Source: Oscillospiraceae bacterium
Lineage (GTDB): Bacteria > Bacillota > Clostridia > Oscillospirales > Oscillospiraceae
DNA length: 7,512 bases
Reading direction: 5' to 3'
Assembly: GCA_017624645.1 (NCBI GenBank)
Contig: JAGAMQ010000135.1
Coordinates: 1 to 7,512, forward strand
The notes beneath the pieces were generated by a model. That model was not told the origin of the DNA. It did no database searches and saw only the letters and a program-made list of their open reading frames with translations. The translations under genes and the position numbers were made by a program. Positions 1 to 7,308 of this stretch are shown in pieces (position 1 is the stretch's first letter; the number at the start of each line of letters is the position of its first letter).

Positions 1-738
1 CGGCTTCTCAAAATGGCACCTTCTGTTTTGTACATGCCCATCCACCTGCTGGTGCAGGATCTGGACGCCACCGCAAACCTGGCCCGACGGGCAACCCTTT
101 GCCCGGTGCTTCCCCGGATCGTCCACGACGGGGAGCTGCCCCAGCTGAAGCGCCACATGACCGAGCTGCGCCGGCTGGGGATCCGTCAGGTCCTTGCAGG
201 CAATCTGGGACTTCTGCTGCCGGCGCGGGAGTGCGGCATGGAAGTCCGGGGCGATTTCGGACTGAACCTTTACAACTCTGCCGCCATGAACATGACCCGG
301 CAGATGGAGCTGGTGTCCGCCACCTTGAGCTTTGAAATGACCCTGCCCCAGATCCGGGATGTGAGCAAGGCTGTCCCCTGCGAGCTTCTGGCTTACGGAC
401 GGCTACCTCTGATGGTCACAGAAAACTGTCTCATCAAAGGCCGCACCGGTCAGTGCAGCTGCCAGCTGGGCAGCACCAAGCTGCAGGACAAGACCGGGGC
501 AGAATTCCCCGTGATCCGGGACGGCAGCTCCTGCCGCAGCGTACTGCTCAACGGCAAAAAGCTCTACTGGCTGGACCGGCAGAGCGATCTGGGACGACTG
601 GGCCTGTGGGCTATCCGCCTGTCCTTTACCACAGAAAATCCCAAAGAGGTGGACCAGATCCTCGCCTGTGTCCACGAACCTACCCCCTTTGACCCGGGCA
701 GCAGTACCCGGGGCCTGTACCTGCGGGGCTTAGACTAA
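1..738 (+). CDS. U32 family peptidase-like protein, C-terminal part (5' end outside window)
   Basis: The reading frame is open from the first base, so the gene starts upstream; the first internal ATG (13) has no ribosome site and is not a credible start. About 245 residues are visible. They resemble the C-terminal portion of the long U32 (COG0826) proteins: a YGRLPLMVTENC segment at fragment residues 132-143, then C152 and C154, a 'DKTGAEFPV' stretch, C178, and the ending TRGLYLRGLD. Several U32 members (RlhA, TrhP, UbiU/V) are RNA- or ubiquinone-hydroxylation factors rather than proteases, and some bind a 4Fe-4S cluster through four cysteines. C143, C152, C154 and C178 could be such ligands, but that is inference. 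It is followed 21 nt later by maf on the same strand. Family assignment is firm; the substrate is unknown. Confidence 0.85.
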   Translation, partial: RLLKMAPSVLYMPIHLLVQDLDATANLARRATLCPVLPRIVHDGELPQLKRHMTELRRLGIRQVLAGNLGLLLPARECGMEVRGDFGLNLYNSAAMNMTRQMELVSATLSFEMTLPQIRDVSKAVPCELLAYGRLPLMVTENCLIKGRTGQCSCQLGSTKLQDKTGAEFPVIRDGSSCRSVLLNGKKLYWLDRQSDLGRLGLWAIRLSFTTENPKEVDQILACVHEPTPFDPGSSTRGLYLRGLD

Positions 739-759
739 TTCATTACGGAGGCATAAGCC

Positions 760-1314
760 ATGGCTGTGATCCTGGCATCCCAGTCCCCCCGGCGCAAGGA
801 GCTGCTGGGACTTTTGGGAATCCCCTTTACCGTCCGGGTGGCGGATATCGATGAATATATGGACCCGGGCAAACCTGTCTTCGACGAAGTGGCACGGCTC
901 AGCCGGGAAAAGGCACTGGCCGTCCCCCGGCAAGAAGGTGACACCGTCATCGCCGCGGATACGGTGGTGGTGCTGGATGGCAGTGTGCTGGGCAAACCCA
1001 AGGATCCGGCAGAAGCAGTACAGATGCTCACCCGACTCTCCGGAAACACCCACGAGGTGATGACCGGACTGACGGTGCTGCAGGGAGATCGGCTCACCAA
1101 TCACACAGAGGTCACAAAGGTCCGGTTCCGGACACTAACCCAGCAGGAAATTGCAGCATATGTGGCCACCGGCGCACCTATGGATAAAGCCGGTGCCTAC
1201 GGCATCCAAAGTGATGCCGCCGCCACCTTCGTGGAGCGGCTGGAAGGCGACTACTACAATGTGGTGGGGCTGCCGGTGTGCCGCCTGCATCAGATCATGG
1301 AGGATTACCGATGA
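760..1314 (+). CDS. maf: Maf family nucleoside triphosphate pyrophosphatase (dTTP/UTP type)
   Basis: This 184-residue cytosolic enzyme has the usual length for Maf. It should hydrolyse non-canonical or excess nucleoside triphosphates (dTTP/UTP in the YhdE subclass) to the monophosphate plus pyrophosphate, a house-cleaning role historically linked to septum inhibition. Visible motifs are ASQSPRR at residues 6-12 near the N-terminus, the AADTVV segment with the catalytic-type D67, LGKP at 77-80, DKAGAYGIQ at 142-150, and YNVVGLP at 166-172. The SPRR plus DKAGAYGIQ combination fits the YhdE-like rather than the YceF-like (m7GTP) subclass. The start is supported by GGAGG at 747-751, 8 nt upstream. 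Its stop overlaps the mreC start by 4 nt (ATGA), a sign of translational coupling. Maf next to mre genes is a common arrangement in Firmicutes and many other bacteria. Confidence 0.95.
   Translation: MAVILASQSPRRKELLGLLGIPFTVRVADIDEYMDPGKPVFDEVARLSREKALAVPRQEGDTVIAADTVVVLDGSVLGKPKDPAEAVQMLTRLSGNTHEVMTGLTVLQGDRLTNHTEVTKVRFRTLTQQEIAAYVATGAPMDKAGAYGIQSDAAATFVERLEGDYYNVVGLPVCRLHQIMEDYR
1299..1303 (+). promoter_or_regulatory. Ribosome binding site of mreC, inside maf
   Basis: GGAGG lies 7 nt before the ATG at 1311. It decides the mreC start against an in-frame ATG at 1278, which would add 11 residues and has no comparable site upstream. The site sits in the last codons of maf. Confidence 0.8.
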
Positions 1315-2141
1315 AACATTTCTTCTCGACCCGGGTACGGGTGGTGCTGATCATTGCAGTGCTGCTGGCAGTGGCGCTGACGGTGATTGGAAGCCTGACC
1401 CATATGAGCCTGCCGGATATGGTGGTAAAGGGTGTGCTGACCCCTATCCGCTCCGGTGCCAGCCGGCTGGTGGAATCTGCTGAGCAGCTATATAATTATA
1501 TGTTTGAGTATGAAGCGCTGGCAGCAGAAAATGAAGCTCTGAAGGAGCAGCTTGCCCAGATGCAGGACGATGCCCGCCGTGCCGATTCCCTTTCCCGGGA
1601 AAACGCCTACCTGCGCAGTGTTCTGGAAATCAAGAGTGCCAACCCCTCCTGGGAGCTGGTGGACAGCTATATCATTTCCCGAAGCTCACAGGACTGGTCC
1701 AAGACCTTCACCATCGACAAGGGCACCAGCTCCGGCATTGAAGCCGGCATGTGCGCCATCACAGCCAACGGCGAAGTGGTGGGTCTTGTTAGCCAGGTAG
1801 GCACCAATTACGCAGAGGTAAAATCCCTGCTGGATTCCTCCTTGGAGATCAGCTCCACCATCACCTCCTCCGGCTACAACGGCATGGTTCAGGGCGGCTA
1901 CTCCACAGGTATGGACGGCCTTTTGCGGATGAACTATCTGCCCAGCTCCGCCGTGATCCGCAACCGGGATCAGGTGGTGACCTCCGGTTCCACGGTGTAC
2001 CCCCGGAATCTGGTGGTGGGCTATGTGGTGGACGCTGGCTTTGACGACACCGGCGTTGCCAAGTACGCCCTTCTGGAGCCTGCGGTAAATGTGGCAAGCC
2101 TCGACATGGTGTTCATCGTCACCGCCTACGACGCCGGGTGA
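1311..2141 (+). CDS. mreC: Rod shape-determining protein MreC
   Basis: A 276-residue bitopic membrane protein, near the usual MreC size. It has a short basic cytoplasmic start, one membrane helix at about residues 10-30, a coiled coil at about 60-108 (YEALAAENEALKEQL region, used for dimerisation), and then the two beta-barrel-like domains to about residue 272. Typical MreC elements are visible: 'TIDKGTSSGIEAGM' at 134-147, 'ANGEVVGLVSQVG' at 152-164, and the late 'GSTVYPRNLVVGYV' stretch at 226-239. MreC is extracytoplasmic and activates PBP2 in the Rod elongation complex. That fits the mrdA gene two positions downstream. The start at 1311 is chosen because of the GGAGG at 1299 and because the conserved MKHFFSTRVR-type beginning falls there. 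mreB is not found between maf and mreC. Confidence 0.95.
   Translation: MKHFFSTRVRVVLIIAVLLAVALTVIGSLTHMSLPDMVVKGVLTPIRSGASRLVESAEQLYNYMFEYEALAAENEALKEQLAQMQDDARRADSLSRENAYLRSVLEIKSANPSWELVDSYIISRSSQDWSKTFTIDKGTSSGIEAGMCAITANGEVVGLVSQVGTNYAEVKSLLDSSLEISSTITSSGYNGMVQGGYSTGMDGLLRMNYLPSSAVIRNRDQVVTSGSTVYPRNLVVGYVVDAGFDDTGVAKYALLEPAVNVASLDMVFIVTAYDAG
2137..2141 (+). promoter_or_regulatory. Shine-Dalgarno of mreD overlapping the mreC stop
   Basis: GGTGA at 2137-2141 contains the mreC TGA stop and lies 5 nt before the ATG at 2147. It is a modest ribosome site whose position suggests that ribosomes ending mreC translation re-initiate on mreD. It supports ATG 2147 over the GTG at 2138. Confidence 0.5.
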
Positions 2142-2146
2142 TCTGT

Positions 2147-2725
2147 ATGGCAAAAAAGAACGAATTTAAACCGGATAAGACCTGGGGCGGCTGGTCCAGC
2201 CGGCTGTTTCTGACCCAGAAGCAGCAGCGCTCCCTTCTAAAATGGAGCCTTTACGCCCTGATGCTGCTTGTGCTGTCATTGCTGCAGGATGTGATCCTGT
2301 GCCGGGTCCGTATTTTCGGTGCCACCACAGAGCTGGTGCCTGTGGGGATCTTCCTCATCTGTGTACTGGAGGGACTGGAGACCGGCAGCGTATTCGCGCT
2401 GATTGCCTCTGCCCTGTACCTGTTTTCTGGCACCTCCGCCGGTGCCTACGCCATGGTGTTCATCACCGCTTTGGCTGTGGGTGTCACCCTGCTGCGGCAG
2501 GCATACCTGCAGGAGGGCTTCAGCACCGCCATGCTCTGCACCACCGTTGCTATGATTTTTTATGAGCTTTTGGTGTTTGGGGTGGGCCTTGTGCTGGGTC
2601 TTACTCCCTTAGCACGGATCTTCGGCTTTTTGATCACCGCCGGTGTTTCTTTGCTGGCGGCACCGTTACTGTACCCCATTACCCTGTCTATTGGCAGGAT
2701 CGGAGGAGACGCATGGAGAGAATAA
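2147..2725 (+). CDS. mreD: Rod shape-determining protein MreD
   Basis: A 192-residue hydrophobic protein with about six predicted membrane stretches, roughly at residues 32-50, 62-76, 78-95, 100-116, 127-150 and 157-181. Size and topology match the MreD family, whose sequence is poorly conserved; the assignment leans on position between mreC and a PBP2 gene. A hydrophilic, lysine-rich N-terminus of about 30 residues precedes the first helix. MreD is an integral membrane partner of MreC in the Rod complex. It follows mreC by 5 nt and overlaps mrdA by 13 nt. An alternative GTG start at 2138 would add three residues (with the fourth being the chosen Met) but has no ribosome site. Confidence 0.88.
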   Translation: MAKKNEFKPDKTWGGWSSRLFLTQKQQRSLLKWSLYALMLLVLSLLQDVILCRVRIFGATTELVPVGIFLICVLEGLETGSVFALIASALYLFSGTSAGAYAMVFITALAVGVTLLRQAYLQEGFSTAMLCTTVAMIFYELLVFGVGLVLGLTPLARIFGFLITAGVSLLAAPLLYPITLSIGRIGGDAWRE

Positions 2726-4785
2726 CCCGCCTTCGGGCACAAATACTGGTGCTTATCTTCACCGTTGTGCTGCTGTTCTTTGCCTTTAAGCTGTACGATC
2801 TGCAGATCATACAGACCGGCGGCAAGACCGACAACACCAGCACCTTTACCACCTATACCCGGGTGAAGGCATCCCGGGGCAACCTGATGGATACCAAGGG
2901 CAACCTGTTGGTGAGCAACCGTGCCAGTTATGATCTGGTTCTGAACCACTACGTGATCATCACCGCCAAGGGCACCAACAACTACCTGTACCGGCTGGCC
3001 CAGCGGTGTCAGGAAGCAGGCATCCAATATGAGGAGCACTTCCCCATTTCCAAGGAGCGCCCCTTCGTCTATACCCTTGACAGCTATAATTCCGCATGGC
3101 AGAAGCATTTCCAGTCCTACCTTGCCTATTTGGGAGGACTGGATTCCGATGTCACCGCACCGGTGCTCATCGACACCCTCCGGCAGCGCTATGAATTCCC
3201 CGCGGAATGGACCGACGAGGAAGCCCGGCTGGTGCTGGGTCTTTGGTACGAGCTGGACCTGCGCCGCTGCGTGGCAAGCCTGCCCAACTACACCTTCCTT
3301 ACCGATGTCAACGACGAGCAGCTGTCTGCCATCGTGGAACTGAATATCCCCGGCATGAACGTGGAAGCCTCCACCGTCCGGGAATACAACACCAAATATG
3401 CCGCCCACATCCTGGGCTTCGTGGGAAAAATGAACAAGGAGCAGTGGGAGAACTACAAGGACAATCCCGACTACACCATGGATTCCGAGATCGGTCAGGA
3501 CGGCTTTGAGGCAGAATACGAAGAAGCCCTCCACGGCGTGGACGGTCTGCGGGAAGATACCGTCACCACCGACGGCACTCTGGTCTCCTCCCGATGGTTG
3601 GTGGAGCCGAAAGCCGGTGCCAACGTGGAGGTGTCCATCGACATCAACCTCCAGCGGGCCGCGGAGGACGAAATGGAACGGGTGTTCCAGCAGATGCGCG
3701 CCCAGGAAGAGGGCGAAGACGGCTGGGACGTGGCAGGCGGTGCCGTGGTGGCGCTGAATGTCAAGACCGGTCAGGTGCTGGTCTGCGCCAGCAACCCCAC
3801 TTACGACCTGAATACTTATTTTGAAAATTATCAGCAGATTCTGGAGCAGGACTACGACCCCCTGTTCAACCGGGCACTGCTGGGCACCTATCCCCCCGGC
3901 TCCACCTACAAAATGTCCATGGTGATAGCTGGCATCAACTCCGGTATGATCACCTCTGAGACCCCCATTGCCGATAAAGGTATCTTTACCAAGTACGGCC
4001 CCACCTTTATGCCCAAGTGTCTGGTCTACACCAACAAGGGCGCTGTCCACGGCAGCATTGTGGCGTGGGAGGCGCTGATGGTGTCCTGCAACTACTTCTT
4101 CTACGAGCTGGGTGACCGGCTGAGCATCGAAACCATTGACCGTACCGCCAAGGCATTGGGACTGGGCGAGCCCACAGGCGTGGAGCTTCGGGAATATCTG
4201 GGCCAACGGGCAAATCCCCAAACCAAAGCAGAGCTTTACACCGGAGACAACGCCAAGTTCTATGCGGCAGACCGGATCACCGCCTCCATCGGTCAATCCG
4301 ACAACCGTTTCACCCCCATGCAGCTGGCTGTGTACGCCTCCACCTTGGCAAACCGGGGCACCCGATACAAAGCCACCTTCCTGAACCGGGTGGTGTCCGA
4401 CGATTACCGGCAGCTGCTGTATTCCTATGAACCTTCGGTTGTGAACCATCTGGAGATCCTGGACGATGCCTATAAGGCATATTCCGAGGGTATGTACAAC
4501 GTGGCCCACGGCCCCAGCGGTACCGCAGCCAAGGTTTTCCGGAACTACCCCATCAAGATCGCCGCCAAAACCGGTACTGCCCAGCACGGCATCAAGACCG
4601 CATCGGATAACGGCGCTTTTGTGTGCTACGCCCCCTATGAGGATCCCCAGATCGCCATTGCCATCTACGGCGAACGGGCAGGCCACGGCTCTGACCTTGC
4701 CACCATTGCCAAGGCAATTCTGGATGTGTACTTTGAAGTGGGCGAGATCGGCGATGTGACCACCGCCGAAAATCAGTTGAGCTAA
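2713..4785 (+). CDS. mrdA: Penicillin-binding protein 2, class B transpeptidase of the elongasome
   Basis: A 690-residue membrane-anchored D,D-transpeptidase that cross-links peptidoglycan during lateral wall growth with RodA, MreC and MreD. One membrane anchor lies at about residues 9-28. A pedestal/dimerisation domain follows, with the RGxxxDxxG motif at 55-63, where T61 replaces the more usual R. The transpeptidase domain begins near 'GGAVVALNVKTGQVL' (342 on). All three catalytic motifs are present: S397-T-Y-K400 (nucleophile S397, preceded by PPG), S458-C-N460, and K619-T-G621. The conserved IGQ/TPMQ segment is at 526-537. Length is typical for a Firmicute PBP2. The start is fixed by GGAGG at 2702-2706, 6 nt before the ATG. 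The gene starts inside the end of mreD. A class B PBP for division (FtsI type) is less likely given the neighbours and the lack of PASTA repeats. Confidence 0.95.
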   Translation: MERITRLRAQILVLIFTVVLLFFAFKLYDLQIIQTGGKTDNTSTFTTYTRVKASRGNLMDTKGNLLVSNRASYDLVLNHYVIITAKGTNNYLYRLAQRCQEAGIQYEEHFPISKERPFVYTLDSYNSAWQKHFQSYLAYLGGLDSDVTAPVLIDTLRQRYEFPAEWTDEEARLVLGLWYELDLRRCVASLPNYTFLTDVNDEQLSAIVELNIPGMNVEASTVREYNTKYAAHILGFVGKMNKEQWENYKDNPDYTMDSEIGQDGFEAEYEEALHGVDGLREDTVTTDGTLVSSRWLVEPKAGANVEVSIDINLQRAAEDEMERVFQQMRAQEEGEDGWDVAGGAVVALNVKTGQVLVCASNPTYDLNTYFENYQQILEQDYDPLFNRALLGTYPPGSTYKMSMVIAGINSGMITSETPIADKGIFTKYGPTFMPKCLVYTNKGAVHGSIVAWEALMVSCNYFFYELGDRLSIETIDRTAKALGLGEPTGVELREYLGQRANPQTKAELYTGDNAKFYAADRITASIGQSDNRFTPMQLAVYASTLANRGTRYKATFLNRVVSDDYRQLLYSYEPSVVNHLEILDDAYKAYSEGMYNVAHGPSGTAAKVFRNYPIKIAAKTGTAQHGIKTASDNGAFVCYAPYEDPQIAIAIYGERAGHGSDLATIAKAILDVYFEVGEIGDVTTAENQLS

Positions 4786-4794
4786 AGAGATTTT

Positions 4795-4856
4795 CGATAT
4801 ACACCTGCAGTGTTCGATGTGCACTATGCCCTCGATATGCCCTGCGGGACGAGAGG
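4795..4856. repeat. Small structured spacer with three CGATAT-like hexamers
   Basis: Between the mrdA stop and the terminator, CGATAT occurs at 4795, CGATGT at 4815 and CGATAT at 4833, spaced 20 and 18 nt. Short inverted repeats sit between them: ACAC/GTGT at 4801-4813, CCC/GGG around TGC at 4840-4848, and an enclosing CTCG/CGAG at 4831-4853. There is no T-run after these stems, so this is not itself an intrinsic terminator. It may be a degraded copy of a dispersed palindromic intergenic element; only a whole-genome search could tell. Confidence 0.4.
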
Positions 4857-4891
4857 GAGTTATCTCCTACCGAATCCTGACAGAATCTATG

Positions 4892-4927
4892 GACAAAAAG
4901 CCTACCCGATTTGGATAGGCTTTTGTC
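4892..4927. terminator. Bidirectional intrinsic terminator between mrdA and the DUF4349 gene
   Basis: Left arm AAAAGCCTA-C-CC (4896-4907) pairs with GG-A-TAGGCTTTT (4913-4924), around a 5-nt loop and with one C/A mismatch. With one bulged A, GAC (4892-4894) also pairs with GTC (4925-4927). The T-run after the stem on the + strand and the A-run before it, which is a T-run on the - strand, allow use in both directions. It ends 3 nt from the stop of the - strand lipoprotein gene and begins 106 nt after mrdA. Confidence 0.85.
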
Positions 4928-4930
4928 GGT

Positions 4931-5839
4931 TTATTCTTCTGTTACGGGGGGCTGCGGGGGCCGTTTCTTCTTGTTCTTTTTGATACCCAGGATCACAAAG
5001 ATCACCGCAGCTACAATGACACCCAAAGGCAGCAGATAAGGAACAGCGCAGACTGCCAAGACAAACACATCCTCCAGCCCCTGACACATATCCTTCCAGC
5101 TTTCCACAAAGCCGGCACCGATGCGCTCCCAAACCGTCTCCGGTTCCTGCACCACCGTGTACTCCCGGACCTCACTGAGCGACAGGTACACCGTGCTGTA
5201 GCTGACCATATTGTCATATACCCGCAACTGGGAAACAATCCCCTCCAGCTGGCTCCGCACATCCGTGAGCCGGGCTTCGATCTTCAGAATATCCTCCATG
5301 GATTCGGCTTTGGCGAGAAGCTCCAACAGCCTTGCCTGCTCCGTTTCCAGCGCCAGCTTCTTGCTCTCCGTTGCCACATAGCTCAAGGTCACATCTTCTG
5401 TGTTTTCCCGGGTGGAAGTAATATTGGCGGATTCTCCCACGCTGTTCACAAAGCTTTGGAGCTGCTCTGCCGGGATCCTGACGGTAAGCTCCCCATTACG
5501 GTAGCGCCGGGAGGCGTTCTTGCTGCCATGGTAGACCTGCCGTTCCTCCACATAACCGGACAGCTGAGAGATCCGCTCCTCCACGTTGCCGAGGAGGGCA
5601 TCCAGATCCTCTGTTTCTGCAGAGATCCAAACCTTGCGGATGAGCTTTTGATTTTGGGGCAAGGCTTCTGCTTTACTGGTTTCCGTAGAGGTCGAGCCCA
5701 TAAGACCTGCATCTTCCATTTCAGCACCGTTAGCGCTGTCCTTCATGGGCGCTCCTCCATTCATAGCGGATTCCGCACCGCAGCCGGTAAGCAACAGCAG
5801 TACCACAAGCAGTATGGCGATCAGGCGTCTGTATTTCAT
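4931..5839 (-). CDS. DUF4349 domain-containing lipoprotein with C-terminal membrane anchor
   Basis: A 302-residue envelope protein of unknown function. The N-terminus is a lipoprotein signal peptide with lipobox L-T-G-C; C20 is the expected lipidated residue. A low-complexity Ser/Gly/Met/Glu-rich linker runs to about residue 62. The DUF4349 domain follows, with 'KLIRKVWISAETEDLDALL' near its start, 'SGYVEERQVY' at 94-103, 'GELTVRIPAEQLQSF' at 116-130, and a coiled-coil-like helix pair at about 157-208. A hydrophobic segment at about 258-285 and a KKNKKKR tail suggest a second anchor with the C-terminus in the cytoplasm. The start is supported by an AAAAGGAGGG ribosome site at 5846-5855. It has its own promoter candidate and terminator, so it is probably monocistronic. 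Family recognition is from the domain pattern; no substrate or pathway can be assigned. Confidence 0.85.
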   Translation of the reverse strand: MKYRRLIAILLVVLLLLTGCGAESAMNGGAPMKDSANGAEMEDAGLMGSTSTETSKAEALPQNQKLIRKVWISAETEDLDALLGNVEERISQLSGYVEERQVYHGSKNASRRYRNGELTVRIPAEQLQSFVNSVGESANITSTRENTEDVTLSYVATESKKLALETEQARLLELLAKAESMEDILKIEARLTDVRSQLEGIVSQLRVYDNMVSYSTVYLSLSEVREYTVVQEPETVWERIGAGFVESWKDMCQGLEDVFVLAVCAVPYLLPLGVIVAAVIFVILGIKKNKKKRPPQPPVTEE

Positions 5840-5871
5840 AACGATCCCTCCTTTTATAGACTTCTATTTTT

Positions 5872-5900
5872 ACTGTAGCATAAAAAAGCCCTCATGGCAA
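5872..5900 (-). promoter_or_regulatory. Candidate sigma-A promoter of the DUF4349 lipoprotein gene
   Basis: On the - strand, TTGCCA (5900-5895, five of six matches to the -35 consensus) is followed after 17 nt by TACAGT (5877-5872, four of six matches to the -10). A TG two bases upstream of the -10 gives an extended -10. Transcription would start near 5865, leaving a leader of about 26 nt holding little beyond the ribosome site. The -35 lies directly against the terminator of the preceding gene. Confidence 0.6.
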
Positions 5901-5901
5901 G

Positions 5902-5932
5902 AAAAAACCGGAAGGACGACCTTCCGGTTTTT
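5902..5932 (-). terminator. Intrinsic terminator of the DUF1576 gene
   Basis: A perfect 13-bp stem: AAAAACCGGAAGG (5903-5915) and CCTTCCGGTTTTT (5920-5932) around a 4-nt loop. The A-run on the + strand gives a U-tract after the hairpin in - strand transcripts. It lies 14 nt past the stop of the DUF1576 gene and separates it from the lipoprotein gene. Confidence 0.92.
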
Positions 5933-5946
5933 CAACACTCTTTGTT

Positions 5947-7308
5947 TTACTTTGCTGCCTTCTGCAGCTTTCTCTCTTCCTTGGTCTTGCAGAACCGCTC
6001 CAGCTGGGGCACCAGCATCAGGCAGATCAGCGCTGCGGTGAAGCCGCCGTTGTATAGACAGAAGCCTCCGTGCATATCCGGAACTGCAGTAACCAGCAGG
6101 TAGTGAACACCGCCGGCAAGGATGCCGTAGCCGATGCCGTACACGCCGGTAACAGGGCTCAGACCGTTGGCGTAGCACAGACCGATAAGGATGGACTGGC
6201 TGCCGATGGTCAGGGCAAAGGTGCCGCCCAGCATGCCGTTGATCCAGCCGAAGAGGTAGGAGGTAACGATGTAACCCACCATGATCGGCCACACATTGCC
6301 GGGATGGCTACCGGAGTTACAGGTAGCCAACATGCAGAACACGATGCCAAAGGTCATGCCGGTCCACACATTGGTACCGTCCAATGCACCTGCCAGGTTA
6401 AAGTAACCCACGATCATCAGACCGAACACACCCACATTCATCAGGAAGGGGGCATTGCCGTACTTGGTGGTGAAGCTCACGCCCTTACCGGTATCCTTCA
6501 TAAGATTCCAGTAATCCTTGGGGGTGCAGCCCATAAGCAAAGCAAAAAGGATGCAAAGACCAAACACTGCAAAGCAGAAAATGTTGGTCATAGGCCAGCT
6601 GACCGTCTCCAGAGCAGCCATGGTGGACAGTCCCAAAGCAGCGGGGGACTTACCCAGCATCACATTGTACAGTACGGCGCGGAGGAAAAACGCAGTCATG
6701 CCGATGGGGACAGCAGCGGAGTAATGGTCAAATCCCTTGTGGATATTGGGTGCATGACCGAGACCTGCAGGCAGGAAGAAGCCGATGATGAGACCAACAA
6801 ACAATCCGATGCCCAGACCCAGCCAGTTGAAGCCAACGTAATCCACACCGGGGTAGCGGAACAACAGATCAGAGATCAGCGGTGCGATACCGGTGGAGTA
6901 CATCATGGCGTTTGCCTGTGCACCCAGTCTTTCCTTTTTCACAAGGCAGTACAGTACCACACCCAAAATGGTGGGCAGGCTGTTCAGAGGGTTGATGCCC
7001 CAAGAGCCGAAGCCGATGGTAAGGATCACTCCCAGAGTAGTCACATTGTTGGGCTTTGCTCCGGGCAGGAAGCACAAACCAGTGCACATAAGACCTACCA
7101 AGCCCATGTTCAGGAAGGTAGCGGAGAAGCCGCCCAAGGCAAAATAGTTGGTGGACACCTTGCAGGTGCCGGTGAGCAGCTTCCAGAAACCGGAAAGCAT
7201 GGTGCTTCGGTCGGGCATGATAAATGCCGCGATAAGGAAGCAGCAGGACAGTGCGGCAAAGAACAGCTTCAGAAAGCTGCTTTCTTCCATTTTGGCAAGC
7301 TTTTTCAT
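5947..7308 (-). CDS. DUF1576 family polytopic membrane protein with internal duplication
   Basis: A 453-residue, strongly hydrophobic protein with many glycine-rich membrane helices; I recognise it as DUF1576, a family without an assigned function. The two halves resemble each other at a constant offset of 223-224 residues: 'FLNMGLVGLM' (65-74) against 'FLMNVGVFGLM' (288-298), and 'APNIHKGFDHYSAA' (186-199) against 'VPDMHGGFCLYNGG' (409-422). Each half therefore ends with a [AV]P[ND]xHxGF motif carrying H190 or H413. Paired repeats of this kind are frequent in secondary transporters and channels, so a transport role is a reasonable guess, not a demonstrated one. The C-terminus is short, charged and probably cytoplasmic. 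The start at 7308 is supported by TGAGG at 7316-7320, 7 nt upstream. The gene is followed by its own terminator and appears monocistronic. Confidence 0.82.
   Translation of the reverse strand: MKKLAKMEESSFLKLFFAALSCCFLIAAFIMPDRSTMLSGFWKLLTGTCKVSTNYFALGGFSATFLNMGLVGLMCTGLCFLPGAKPNNVTTLGVILTIGFGSWGINPLNSLPTILGVVLYCLVKKERLGAQANAMMYSTGIAPLISDLLFRYPGVDYVGFNWLGLGIGLFVGLIIGFFLPAGLGHAPNIHKGFDHYSAAVPIGMTAFFLRAVLYNVMLGKSPAALGLSTMAALETVSWPMTNIFCFAVFGLCILFALLMGCTPKDYWNLMKDTGKGVSFTTKYGNAPFLMNVGVFGLMIVGYFNLAGALDGTNVWTGMTFGIVFCMLATCNSGSHPGNVWPIMVGYIVTSYLFGWINGMLGGTFALTIGSQSILIGLCYANGLSPVTGVYGIGYGILAGGVHYLLVTAVPDMHGGFCLYNGGFTAALICLMLVPQLERFCKTKEERKLQKAAK

Noticed and set aside
1278..1310. Upstream ATG extension of mreC
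   Set aside because: It would overlap maf by 37 nt and add 11 residues before the natural basic N-terminus. The GGAGG at 1299 lies downstream of it and serves ATG 1311.
2138..2146. GTG start for mreD overlapping the mreC stop
   Set aside because: No ribosome site precedes 2138, while ATG 2147 has GGTGA at a workable distance and begins a typical MAKK N-terminus.
2560..4824. A 754-residue open frame on the - strand opposite mrdA
   Set aside because: It is the mirror of a GC-rich, well-conserved PBP2 gene with all catalytic motifs on the + strand. The antisense product is a His/Gly/Val-rich sequence without recognisable domains, typical of a codon-bias shadow.
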